From Scleroderma bovista (taxonomy: Eukaryota > Basidiomycota > Agaricomycetes > Boletales > Sclerodermataceae): a stretch of DNA of 64,000 nt. The position numbers and the translations under genes were made by a program. Within the stretch, counting starts at the first letter, position 1; each line of letters opens with the position of its first letter. The notes under the pieces were generated by a model, which was given only the letters and a program-made list of their open reading frames with translations, searched no databases and had not been told where the DNA came from. The stretch lies in the NCBI GenBank assembly GCA_037178675.1, contig JAYMGJ010000215.1, forward strand, positions 1 to 64,000, written 5' to 3'. Of this stretch, positions 22,218 through 33,372 are shown piece after piece.

Positions 22218-24093
22218 TCATGTCTTATCATCTAAATCGTGGACTTGAGCTTCATCAGTGATGTCGCTTTCTGGAGGGACCGGCTCTGAAGGTGGAGGTT
22301 CACTAAAGTCGAGTGAGAACTCCTGAGCTTCAGGCACTGTGGGCGCAGAACGGGATTCGTTCACTTCCTCGGATTCATTCACTTCCTCAGCCTCTAATGC
22401 AATTGGCTCAGAAACTGGTTCACTGGCAAGCGGCGGTTCCTCGGGCAATTGTATCTGAGGCAAGTCCGGCTCTTGGTCCTGTTGCGGAGAATTGATTCCT
22501 GGAGTCTCTGACGGATCGATCTCCGTAGGAAGTTCATTTTCTTGATCTGCTTGTGTAGTCAACGGAGACTCCGCTTCCTGGATTTCCTCAGAAGTTGCTA
22601 TTGCAACCGTAGCGGCCGCACTTGAAGGGTCTTCTTCCTTCGCGTCAGGTACGGGAAGTGTAGGGTCCGAAAGTGGAGATGGAACGGCTGCGGGTAGGTC
22701 ATGATCAGAATGGCTAGGTGACTCCCCTAGGGATATGAGTGGGACTTCGTCGACTGGGGGTGACCCTGGAACCGTTGGTAACGGCTCCTCCGCCACGTGA
22801 GGATCGTCAATTTCCCCAGTCTCTAACTCCGTGGGCTCGCTGATCCATAGGCGTTGCATGGATGATTCTGGCTGAACCATAGGAGCATCCACAACGCTGT
22901 TTTCGACTTCGTTTCCAGGTTCGCCTTTTGCCAACTCCTCGGCTACGATGTGAACGTCATTAAACACCATCGTGTCTGTGCGACTCCTTCCCATCCTCCG
23001 TGGACTCTCGGTTCCTATGGAACTTATGCCTTCCATGTGGGAGATATTTTGGGCACACCCATCGATTGAGCCAGCAGAGTGTGGCTGCTCCGCCAAAGTT
23101 GTATCGCTGGGAATGTCCTTTTCAGGATGAATGCCTGCAGCAAGCAATCGGGGAGGTTCGACACCCTCTTCCTGGCTTCTGCCGTCTGGCTGGATGGCAC
23201 TTTCCGGTATCACCAAAAATTCAGCTGGAACGAGGTCGTAGAGACTAGTTAGTTTCAAGAAGCGGGCGTAAAGCGAGGATTCCACTTCTGCTTGCTGGAA
23301 AGCTTCTCGATGATGGAAGTAAGCGTGTGCAAAGATCCGGCCAAGCCGCCGAGCAAGCGAAGAAAAGTGACGATATGAGGTTAGTGGGATAGAGATCCTG
23401 ATGGGGAAACATGATGGAAATTGGGTTTAATCGTCGGAGACAAGGTGGCCAGGACACCTACCGGGATGGAAAAGCTCTTGGGGAATTTAATAGAGCGGTT
23501 GCACTATCCAACGTATGAAGGATGTAATCAATGGCACAGCATTGCTAAAGAAGGGTTGTCAGGACTTCCGACCTGCCAAGATGGATGAATGATAAACCTC
23601 AAGGGCACCATCGTTCCCGTGAGCAACGCATAAATAAAGCCATTCACCCGCCTTCATTTGCGGACAGGATTTCCGAGTACATTCCTGTTGTAGCGAGGTA
23701 ATAAGGGGGTGGGAAAGATCCTGTGCGAGACGACTGAAGGGCGGGTTCAACGGCCAAACGAAGTGCAGAAGAACGAACACACCGCAACTGTTCATGGATC
23801 CAACACGCACGGTCGACTGTCGACGTTTCGTTTTTACGTTCGGCGTCTTCAGTTGGTTTTGTATCATTTTGAGACATATCTGAGACATTTTCATCTGGGT
23901 CCTTGAGACTGGCCTTTCCGGGTAAAGAGACTATTGCATCGACATCGTGGACATCAAGACGAATAAGAAGCGAGATATATTCTTGGAGTTGGAAAGCACT
24001 GTCCAAAGACGAGAGAGGCGGTATAGATTTGACAGGGTAGAAAGACGATACCCGTGAGCCGCGGTAGGGACGCTGCACGACTGCCGTGGCCAT
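22218..24093 (-). CDS. MOB/phocein-family protein with long acidic tail (4 exons)
   Basis: MOB proteins bind and regulate NDR/LATS-type kinases or STRIPAK complexes. Exons in coding order: 23783-24093, 23598-23733, 23462-23544 and 22218-23397, giving 569 residues. The MOB fold occupies about residues 20-225: SAFQLQEYISLLIRLD, DRACWIHEQLRRLAQDL, a zinc-site cysteine pair in QQECTRKSCPQM, EWLYLCVAHG, CCAIDYILHTLDSATALLN, LARRLGRIFAHAYFHHREAF and LYARFLKLTSLYDLVP. After it come about 330 residues with almost no order, rich in Glu, Pro and Ser, including a direct repeat EEVNESEEVNES. Human phocein ends soon after the fold, so the tail is an extension. It is encoded by the last exon without interruption. 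The kinase partner is unknown. Identity rests on motif order; subclass is tentative, nearest to phocein/MOB4 in wording. Confidence 0.87.
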
Positions 24094-24377
24094 CGTGGCG
24101 CACGTCGAGCTCGGTGTCCACTCGGTGTTGCAGCTGCACTGAGTTACTGAGCGGAGTGCGAAAAGTACACGTGACCATCTGCCTACCAAATTAGGAACCA
24201 GATCTGGGTTGCCAAAAACGGGTTAGCGATAAGCGAATATTTTGGTAATTTGCTCCATCATTTACCTTGTCCCGATGGGAGAAAAGCTGAAGCAGGGGTC
24301 ATCCGGTGCCTCCGCCAGGCTATATAGATCCCTCATCCTGCTGCTATCCTTACCTCTCTATTATCCGACGGTCGATC
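24094..24377. promoter_or_regulatory. Divergent MOB / permease promoter region
   Basis: 284 bp between divergent starts. A good TATA element, ctatatag at 24320-24327, lies 51-58 bp before the permease ATG and suits a start site near 24350. No equivalent is seen on the MOB side. Confidence 0.6.
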
Positions 24378-26382
24378 ATGGCTGACCACGCCCGCGACGA
24401 GAAACACTCCATCGATGTCGAGAAGGATGCCGCCTCACGGACCGAATCCGTTGTATCTCTCCGTGACGAGGAGACCATTGGATTCTTCTCTCACCCGCAG
24501 TTCAAAGCCCTGCTGACTTGGGGCGTCGAGGAGCGAGGTCGGTCTTTCTTGCCTCGGCACATTGGCCTCCATCTCACCCTCACCCCCAGGTATTGTCCCC
24601 GTAGCGGATGAACAGCGAAACGACACCCAGTTTTACAAAATATTCTTCGTCTGGTTCTCCATGAACTTCAACATTCTTTCGTGCGTACACATCCGAACTC
24701 TGTTGGCGTTCGCGATGTGACTGCATTCAGCCTCTCGACCGGAGCACTCGGTCCTATCGTGTTTGAACTAGGCCTTCGTGATTCTTGCCTCGTAATCTTA
24801 TTCTTCAATCTCGTCGCTTGTGCTCTTCCCGCGTATTTGTACGTCTGTGCTTTCCGACTACTTTTGGCGCTCGCGATCTCAAACGCGTTTCAGTAACACA
24901 TGGGGCCCTCGACTTGGAATGCGACAAATGGTTATATCGCGTTATAGTTTTGGGTGAGTCCAAATCGTTTGGATCATACCTCTCCCATGGCTCACCGCGC
25001 GTCCCTAGATACTACGGTCTCATGATACCAGCTATTTTCAATTTAATCGCTTTATGCGGTTTCAACATTCTCAATGGTATTCTCGGGGGACAAGCCCTAT
25101 CTAGTGTCACAAACAACACCATGAGCTGGACGTAAGCGTTTTACCTTACTATTCTTACCAGTACCTAACCGCATGATACCTGAAGGGTCGGAATAGTCAT
25201 CATTGGCATCATCGCGCTTGTTGTACGTACACTTCCGTCCTCGTGACTGCTGCGGCTAACTATAATTATGCAGATCTCTTTCATGGGTTACAAAGTATTG
25301 AATTGGTACGAGCGATTTGCTTGGCCACCCGTACTCCTCGCTTTCGTCGTCGCTCTTGGTGTTGGCGGAAAACATCTGTACAATGCCCCTGCATCCAATC
25401 CCGCCACGGTCCAACAGGTCCTCAACTTCGCTTGTGTCATCGCGGGTTTTGTCATCACGTATTCTGCGATGGCATCTGACTTCACGATGTACTATAAACC
25501 CACTGTCTCTAGGCGCGTTTCTATACTTGGAACGGTCCATGTTATGCTTACCCTTTTTCCCGTCACCTAGTCACAGGATCTTCTGGTACTCGTATCTTTC
25601 GTATGTTGTCCCTATCGTGCGTGCCTTTCCCCGTACACGTGGTCTTTAAGTTAAATTTGGTATCTTAGATCGTGCTCGAGTGCCTTGGTGCTGCTGCAGT
25701 TATGGCTGCGCCGAGCGTCCCTAGTTGGAATGAAGGGTACGGTACAGCAGGCAACATCGGTGGTCTTTTAGAAGCCATGCTCAGCCCAGTCGGCGGTTTT
25801 GGGAAATTCCTCACGGTCATGTTAAGTCTTAGCGTGACCGCGAATATCGCATGCACACTTTACTCCATGTGCTTCAACTTCCAGGTTCTGGTTCCTTCCT
25901 TTAGTAAGGTTCCCCGATATGTTTTCTCTATCTTAGGCACAGCGATGTGAGTGCATTCATTTGGTCCCTTGATGTGACTAGCCGCTGAGCTTGTCGATAA
26001 CGACAGCTCACTACCACTATCGATCGCCGGTGCCCATCGATTCTACGAAACGCTCACCGACTTCCTCAGTCTGATAGGGTACTGGGCTAGCGCATATGCT
26101 GCGATCCTTATCGTCGAGCACTACTGTTTCCGGAAGGGGGACTTCAGTTCCTATGATCGCAGTGCATGGAATGTTCCGAGCCGTTTGCCATGGGGTGCAG
26201 CTGCTCTTGGGGCTGGTGTCCTCTCATTCGGTCTCATCGTTCCTTCTATGAACCAAGTGTGGTTCCAGGGTCCGATTGGAGTAAAGACCGGTGACATTGG
26301 TTTCGAAGTCGCCTTCCCCTTGGCCGCTATCCTTTATTACCCCCTTCGTCGATTGGAACTCAATTACCAAAAACTCGATTAG
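24378..26382 (+). CDS. NCS1 nucleobase permease, purine-cytosine type (10 exons)
   Basis: A plasma-membrane proton symporter of the NCS1 family, nearest in motif to Fcy2-like purine/cytosine permeases. Exons are 24378-24537, 24590-24680, 24731-24838, 24894-24953, 25009-25131, 25186-25222, 25274-25512, 25577-25616, 25669-25946 and 26007-26382, giving 503 residues and about 12 membrane helices. Landmarks are NDTQFYKIFFVWFSMNFNIL, STGALGPIVFELGLRD, NTWGPRLGMRQMVISRYSFG, SFMGYKVLNWYERFAW, DFTMYYKPTVSR, FYETLTDFLSLIGYW and GDIGFEVAFPLAAILYYPLR. All splice phases are consistent. The seventh intron (25513-25576) appears to start with gc. Substrate choice among purines, cytosine or related bases cannot be told. 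A TATA box lies just upstream. Confidence 0.91.
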
Positions 26383-27150
26383 AAGATCCGAGGTGACGAT
26401 GAAGAGGGCGTCAGTGTGCGGTTCGTGGTCCACGATTATCCGCGACACTTTGCACCGGCGCCCCGTCCCTGATTAATGACTGCTCGGTGGTTGTCAAGTG
26501 ACCGTCGAGACCCCATCTAGGATATCGTCCTGCTTGATCTTGCTCTTTTGGCTACCTAGTTTTATCATACTCACGACCATATGATCAGTGCACGAATGTA
26601 TGTACGATATCTTGATGCATCAGACGTGTCAACACACTTTGACCCACACTCCAACTGATCGGATGCACATGGAACAACATTTGCGCCGCAATATTACTCC
26701 AACGATGAGAAGAAAACGGCGCCCTAAGCACCGGTTGGCCAGGGGCTGCGGAGGCAAATATGTTGCTTGAAGATGTTAGCTCAAACAAGGGCATTTGCAA
26801 TCAACCAAACCACCGGAAGCCGTCCTATTGGATCAAACTATCACAAGGCACAATGAACTTCGGCGGAAATGTTCAGGCCGTCAAGCTTCAGGGGCCAACT
26901 TAGTTCCATCCAGTAAAGCTTACGAGAAGACTTTGTTGATATGCCGTGGAGGACTGGCCAAACTAGGCGATGGCCTGCGATGGCATCAAACGCATACAGT
27001 CGTGGTTGGTTCGTGGGTAGCGAATTGCATATGATATATCAGGTCATCAGGTACGGCATCTTCATTGCTTAATGGATGTTTTTGACGGTGGCCAATGCAT
27101 CATCTATCCGCTCAAGGCTTACTTGCAGGGACAACAATGCCATCAAAAGT
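26383..27150. other. Convergent 3' region, no gene seen
   Basis: About 770 bp between the 3' ends of the permease (plus) and the glomulin-family gene (minus). No family resemblance in any frame. Confidence 0.5.
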
Positions 27151-29046
27151 TCACCTACTTAAAGTCCAGTAGATTTTCTCATGGAAAGGCGAGATCTTCG
27201 CACCTTTCATGTGGGCACGCTGATGGAGGAACTGTCTCAAGGGGTGAAGCAAGGATCTCTCAACACTTAATATACTGTCGGCGTCCTGAACCTTTGTCTT
27301 CGACAGGAATTAGTGGCCGTAATCCTGATGGGCGTGTAACGTACCTTGTTTTCGCGATCTCTTAATACAAGTATGTAATAAAACGACAGGCAGTCTGCGA
27401 TTCGTAGCAACTCTAGGGAACATTCCAGTTCCTCCGTTGTATGACCAACGGTGAGAAAATCCGGCGGGTTTGTCTTAAACAATATAGGTCCAAAAGTCCG
27501 CAATAACATCGGCGATGCGAAAAAGCTTGGTTCAGTGGAGTGGGATCCAAGCGCTTCTAGTACGGCTTCTTTCAGAAGGCCCACTGCGGGCCCGCGGATT
27601 TGAGGAAACTCCTCGTCTCCAGTTAACCTAAGTAGGATTTCCACTCTGAGAGCCGAGTGAACCTTGGTGAGTACCAAGGAAAGCAAGCGAAGATTCAAGT
27701 GTCGAATGAAAGCATCCAGGTGGGTGCTCGCCAACGCTGAAAGCACTGTACAGAGGGAATCCGCAATATGCGGCGGAATGCTAGTATCTGCAAACGCAGG
27801 GTCGTCTTGCGTCAAAAATCTAAGGAGCAGAAAGAGGGATTCATCCACCGCTATATTTCTCCGTAATGAATTCAGGAGCAATGGGAACAGGCGAGATAGT
27901 GTGGCATTAGACAACGGGATAACAGGTTTAGCATGCGCGAGATATACCAGATCACTGGTTGATCTCGGTTCAAGAATTTCCGGACATCGAGAATCTTCTA
28001 GAACTCTGAGAGCGTCCTGACAAAATGCGGTAGGTTACAGCGTGCAACGCAGGAATTACCCGCACATACCTGGACATCTGCCATGACATTCTCTCCATTT
28101 ACCCATCCTTCTTCGATGGCAGATTTCACGGTCAGCTTCGGAAACACGCGTTCAAACTCTCTGGCAGATAGCGACGCCTGTACCGAGGATGCACATGCCA
28201 CGACCGTGGTACCGAGGAGACCACGAAGGGTACTCTGAAGAAGGATAAGTCGCGACCATGTGAGTTGCACAGCGGGATCGGAGTAACCTTCATTGTCACA
28301 AGGTCATCTGCAGAGGCAGACGCGGTTGCCCAGAGACAAAGATCCTTGACCAAACTGGCGATTTCACCTAATAATACACGGCCTTCATACTGAGTGACAC
28401 CCTGTGCAATTGATGGCACGAGAGAAGTAATGTCGGTTATAATAGGGCTCGCTAGTTGAAGCGCAGTCTTCTTCCCCAGCCTCAAACGTGGGATCGCTGG
28501 TTAACAGGGTCACCATCAACCTCCGGAGTGATTGAAAAGGCCGCTGACCTTTTGTGCATAGCACGATCAGATTAGTAAACCTTTGTACTGGTGCGGTTAT
28601 TGGCTTTGACTGTATTTCTTCGTCGCCAGCATGGTAGTACCATTGTAGTTCTTCCATGGCCTCTTGTACCACAATCATGACTTCCTTTGCATTGCTGTGT
28701 AGGCCACAAGCGCGGACCAACCACTTAGCGTGGTCGTCAGGGCAAGCAAGCAGTGGAGGGAGAACGGCCAAAGCTTCCTGGAAAGATCTTAGGGTAGCGA
28801 GGTGACTACTGGAGCACACTAACCAGATACTCTGTGCCCTGGTATGTTTCAATAGCGTCAGATAGTTCTCTAAGCGTTACCGCGCTGTTTCCTGTCGCAG
28901 CGAGGGAAACTAGGTCAGAAACAGACCGGGTGCATTCCTTGAATGGTGTCACTACGGAAGACATCCCATATGGTTGACCATACTTCATCATCGAGATCCA
29001 AGGGAATCCCGAGGGCGGAAAGAAGCAACTCTTTCTTTGAATTCAT
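27151..29046 (-). CDS. YAP-binding/ALF4/glomulin family protein (7 exons)
   Basis: This family includes yeast Ybp1/Ybp2 (oxidative-stress signalling to Yap1, kinetochore), plant ALF4 and human glomulin, which binds Rbx1 and curbs cullin-RING ligases. Exons in coding order: 28956-29046, 28824-28909, 28549-28777, 28288-28496, 28070-28234, 27345-28016 and 27151-27297, giving 532 residues. The protein is almost all alpha-helical HEAT-like repeat. Landmarks are MNSKKELLLSALGIPLD, TLRELSDAIETYQGTEYL, APVQRFTNLIVLCTKA, TSLVPSIAQGVTQYEGRVLL, SDLVYLAHAKPVIPLSNATL and LRIADCLSFYYILVLRDREN. The first intron is 46 nt and is needed to pass from DVF to LSLAATGNS. Family placement is from remembered motif patterns and is good; which branch's function applies is not determined. 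Confidence 0.8.
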
Positions 29047-29625
29047 GTGTTTGAGTAGTCGAGTTCCAAGTTGGTTCCTTTTTTGGTCCACTTGGTGAGT
29101 CCTGCAACTGCTTACATACACACACAATACTGTTCTCTGTGCTCGCTTTTGCACTTGTTCTGTCATTCGCAAGTGCACCCTCTACTCAATACGTGTGCGT
29201 GCTCAGTTATATGCTTCGTTCCGTCCCTTGCAGCAGTGTTTTCCTCAGGGCGAGTTTTCTGCCTGGGAGGGATGAATGGAATTTAAATCATCCTCTCTGA
29301 TCCAGACGCACCGTCGCTCATTGTTTCAGGCCTAACGCGCGTGGCCATCCGCGGTGAGCTTCTCAACGTTAGAGGCACTCGTTGTCTTCGTGTTACACGG
29401 GTATAATCGTGGCCAGACGGGTTCGATCGAAATGCAAAATGAAGAACATGGGAAGTAGGAAAGCGCAGTTTCCGTAGGCAGACCAAAGATTCGATGGAAG
29501 GAGAATCATTCCCTCCACAGCTTGAAGCTGCCAGATCGCGGGAACTAAAGATCCACACGGCTTATGGTAAAAACCATGTAGATTACTTATCCTGAAGGTA
29601 AAACAATGTGGTCAAGCCTAATGCA
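29047..29625. other. Intergenic, no gene seen
   Basis: About 580 bp between two minus-strand genes: the glomulin-family 5' end and the IKS1 kinase 3' end. It should contain the former's promoter. Several CT-rich tracts occur near 29100-29230. No TATA box or repeat stands out. Confidence 0.45.
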
Positions 29626-32241
29626 CTAATAGTATGTGGGGTTCCCGGTATTCATCAAACAGACTTGTCTTCCTAACCATACCAAACCAACATGGACAAC
29701 TCCAAGAACAAGCGATACTTGAAGTCGCTCTGAAAATGGATCTGCCAGAGCTGCCACCACCAACACTGTCAATAGACTAGGTCGCGCGCGGATCGCATCC
29801 CAGAAGGAAACGATGGAAATCGCCTTAACAGCTGTTAGTTCAATGTAACCTAGCGCCTCGACAAACCGTACCTTGACCGCAAGGATGCATGCTTTGATGG
29901 CTCTTATCCAAGCATCCTTTGTCGTGCGCAGCCCAGTTGCCTGAGTTAGCTCTGTCACAACGCGTTTGGAGAATGTCTGCCTAATGGTATCTGATGAAAT
30001 TGGTAGCGACAAACGCTTGAGTGGGGATTTGCCATTTGTATCAGGGTTAACATTTCCAGAGTCAACGTTATCTTGGCCACTTTGTTCGCCTGTCTCTGAT
30101 GCGGGTGCGATGGCTAGCGGTCCATCGGAAACGATACCGGTATCAGGTTCCTCCAAGGTTCTTCGGACTGGGATCAGAGAAGTTCTCGGAGAATCAGGAG
30201 CCGGGGAAACGGGATTGAACTAGAGAATGGTCAGTAAAGCTACAGGATACTCGACATACAGGACTCCCGTACTCTGCCTTCTCGAATGGCCCCTAGAATC
30301 CGCTCACATGATGGTCTACCAGAAGGCGTGACGCTGAGAAGGGTCTCCAACAGAATAATGAATGCTCGTGGAAGACGTCGAGACTCAAAAGTCGCAGATA
30401 AGGACGGCGTTGTTCTAAAGCTAAAAAAAAGAGGTCAGTGCACCCACATTTGGGAGACGGGAACCTTTGTTTACCCAGAGTAGCTCAATATCTCTTTCTC
30501 TAGCTTATTCAGCTTGTCAGCGTCATCAGCTGCGCTTCCCTCTTCCTCATCCGATGCATGGCGGTAAGGCAATTGGAAGAATATCATTTTGTGAAGAATC
30601 ATTCCGAGAGACCACATGTCGGATTTTGAATCGACTTGCTTTAGAAAGCCGGTTTGTGGAGAAGGCAAGGATTCAGGAGAGGCATATTCAAGCCTTCGAC
30701 AGGTAGGTATAACGTATCGCCACCATACTGATAGTCACTTACGTCCCAGTGTTCCCTGAACGAGACCCAGAAGACTGAAGCATGTCGCGAGAAGTACCGA
30801 AGTCAGAAAGCATAGCACGGGGACTAAACATAGTGGGTGTCAGAGTGTGGATCAGCCAATTGAAAGGTTCAAGTGCACTTACATAAGTTCGCCTTCGTCG
30901 TGGGTCAACAAAACGTTTCCCGGCTTCAGATCAAGGTGTAGGATCGACTTGTTATGCTGTCCAGGAGCGTAAGGTAAAGGTAAGAAGGGACAACCATTTC
31001 ACAAACTAGAAAAGCTAGGCCTTCCACCACGTCGGAAAACAAACTTTGGACTTCTTCTGCACTCAGAAGGTGAACGGCCTTCCATGATGGTCTCCCGGGA
31101 ATTTTGGAAGCCGTCTTATTTTCCATTTCTCGGCGGAGACGCTCGCGCTCCTCTGGCGGTGCACGTTTCATGGCGCGGAATGCTCGTATCCGTGCAGATG
31201 GCGTGTCCGAGGGGAACGAAGATGACACTGATTGCATATGTGGTAACTTCGACGATCGTCCTAAACGAAGATCGATGAGGTCGTCCAAGCTAACAATCAT
31301 TTCATTAGTAACCACAAGATATCAAGGCCTTTGACCTGCGTACCTCCCACTTTCCGCCCATTGCATGAGCACGCTGAGAAAGATATCAAGTTATCGACCG
31401 CGAAATCATGCCATCATACTCAACTGTAGCGTTGGAACTTTTGGACCGAATGAAGAGAATTGGCAGGATTCGAGCCACGCGTGATGATATGTAATGATAT
31501 TCCGATGGCGGAGCGTCTCCAGCAAACGGATCTTTCAGTTCGCTTCAAGTGGCGTCTCACTGGGAGAGGAATCCTTGCACGAACCTCACGCAAGATGCTC
31601 AAGAGATATGAGTGAGATTCTCCTACCGCAATCTTCTTAACCGCAAAATGCCCTATGCAGCTCATGAGATTGGTCGAACAATTCGTCAAGAAATATGATC
31701 CATACCTAGCGGGTTACCGTCTAACATGTGCTATCATTCATTAAATAAGGCAGAGCACACACTTAATGCCATTACCGACCTGACAAAGATACACGCTGCC
31801 GTTGGCACCCATACCCAATCGGTATTCTTCTTGAAAGAACTTCTTAAAGTACCCTTCTGCCAACGTTTCTCTTGGAAACGCAGACCGTGCACTACCACTT
31901 TCCAGGGACGGCGGACTGGAGGGGCGCGATGTCTCATTCGACATAGCCAACAATTGAAAGTAGTTCGATGCTCGAGAGTATGGTCCTTTGTGTGCACGAT
32001 CCTCCTCAGCATCTTGATCTTCGAGGCCAAAATCTGGAGGGAGCGGCCGACGGCAGTAAGGGCAGGGGAAGGTGGTCCGTTCTGGTACACTGGAAGATTT
32101 GTGTATTGTAAGTGCATGTGAAGTGGGGTTGTACAGTACGACTTGGTTCGAAGCGTGGAGGATGGGCCGCCACTCATGCTCTGGATGTGGGAGAGACACT
32201 AGTGCTTGGTCGGGTGACGGGGGTTGACTTTCGTTGAACAT
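29626..32241 (-). CDS. IKS1: IKS1-type serine/threonine kinase (11 exons)
   Basis: A fungal protein kinase resembling yeast Iks1, with a C-terminal hydrophobic segment. Exons in coding order: 31780-32241, 31706-31730, 31585-31652, 31440-31531, 31344-31373, 31007-31289, 30883-30956, 30743-30823, 30475-30693, 30273-30420 and 29626-30219, giving about 691 residues. An N-terminal CPYC zinc-ribbon-like motif (TFPCPYCRRPLPPDFG) precedes the kinase. The glycine loop is GMGANGSVYL and the lysine lies in HFAVKKI. The catalytic loop reads LHLDLKPGNVLL, with HLD for the usual HRD near residue 329. DFGTSR and LEYASPESL follow. A charged insert (SSFPSDTPSARIRAF...) follows SLDDLIDLRLG. The tail (about 600-691) includes LLTVLVVAALADPF, a likely membrane anchor. 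The exon 4 junction is odd: the family sequence seems to need one more base near 31440. The donor used here keeps frame but loses about four residues. Start is the first in-frame ATG. Confidence 0.86.
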
Positions 32242-32633
32242 CGCAGACACTTGAGGGTCAAGAGACAAGTCCGTTGCTCGGTGATAGTAGCCCTCAATTA
32301 CGTCCAAATGCGTACGGCGTTGTCATGGACGGACATGCACCTGGGCAGTGGCTGGTAGCACACTCGCCTACTCCTACCCAATGTGTCACGGTCTCCCTCG
32401 TATGATGGCAGTCTGAAAGGCTTCAGCGGACGCAGAGAAAGGAGAGAAAATTTTGACGAGTTCGTGTACTAATTCCTACTTGTACTAGTCCCCAATAGGA
32501 AATCAGTACAAAGTGTGGCAACGTTGCCCTTTTCGGGTCCTATCAAACCACCTCTCGGTCAAATTTACCGCTCATTCTTGCAACTCGTTCTCTTCCCTAC
32601 CGTTCCTTTGTCTCCCTTCGCACGTTATTGCCC
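32242..32633. promoter_or_regulatory. Divergent IKS1 / DUF7137-like region
   Basis: 392 bp between divergent starts. CT-rich runs (ctcttccctaccgttcctttgtctccc) sit just before 32634, a common core-promoter feature of basidiomycete genes. In-frame codons without stops extend upstream of 32634, so an extra 5' exon is possible. Confidence 0.4.
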
Positions 32634-33372
32634 ATGGACGACTTGTTGGAGATGCTGGAAAAACGTCAAAACAATGGAAATCAAGGAGGTGGCGGGCAGG
32701 CAGGTGGTGGACAGCAGGCATCCACTCAGACGGGTTCGCAGACGGGCTCACAGACAGGGACAACAAGCTCCAATGCTATGCCCACGATACCTCAAAGTGC
32801 CCCAGCTGGTCTTATTACGATCACTCAACCACCGCAGCAGTCAACTTCGTATTACAAGATTGCTCCAAGTCAGTTCATCACCTTCGGTTGGAACTTCAGC
32901 TACATTTTAGCAACTCCAACCCATCTTACGGTGTCGGCCGTGTGCGAGAACGGGAATACATACCCTGTTGGTCCCACAGACGGCATAATACCTGGAACCG
33001 CTACCAGTGTCATTTGGGACCCTTACACTTACCAGACATCGCATCCCAACTTACCGCTGGCACAAGCAAAGTACAACCTAAGAATTTGGGGTGACCAGGG
33101 CCCAAACGCTCCCCGTGCGCCAGGATATCTGACTCCAAATAGTGCATTGGAATTTGCGCTATACACGCCCCAGGCATACACACCGATCAGTAGCGGTATG
33201 TGACTACTTTTGCATCTTTGACAGCCTGTTCATTCAATCTCTTCAAGGCTGGTCGTGTGGGGGTTGCTCTGGGGCAATGTCACAATACATTTCACATCCT
33301 GCCTTTGCTGGTATTGTCGCAACCCTTCTTGTCATGTTTTTGTCAGGCTCGGCACTCCTACGTCGCCTATGA
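32634..33372 (+). CDS. DUF7137-like surface protein (2 exons)
   Basis: Exons 32634-33195 and 33248-33372 give 228 residues. After a Kex2-like site (LEKRQ) comes a Gly/Gln/Ser/Thr-rich linker with QTGSQTGSQTG repeats. A beta-rich domain of about 130 residues follows: YYKIAPSQFITFGWNFSYIL, LTVSAVCENGNTYPVG, TATSVIWDPYTYQ, KYNLRIWGDQGP and ALEFALYTPQAYTP. This matches, from memory, a fungal family annotated DUF7137. The intron joins SSG to WSCGGC, and the protein ends with a hydrophobic segment (AGIVATLLVMFLSGSALL), a GPI-anchor or membrane signal. A cell-wall or surface place is likely. Oddly, no signal peptide precedes the Kex2 site from this ATG, so the true start may lie in an undetected upstream exon. 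Function unknown. Confidence 0.7.

Noticed and set aside
29841..29880. 40-nt intron within the last IKS1 exon (gtacgg...taacag)
   Set aside because: Removing 40 nt would break a frame that reads on to a natural membrane-anchor tail and stop.
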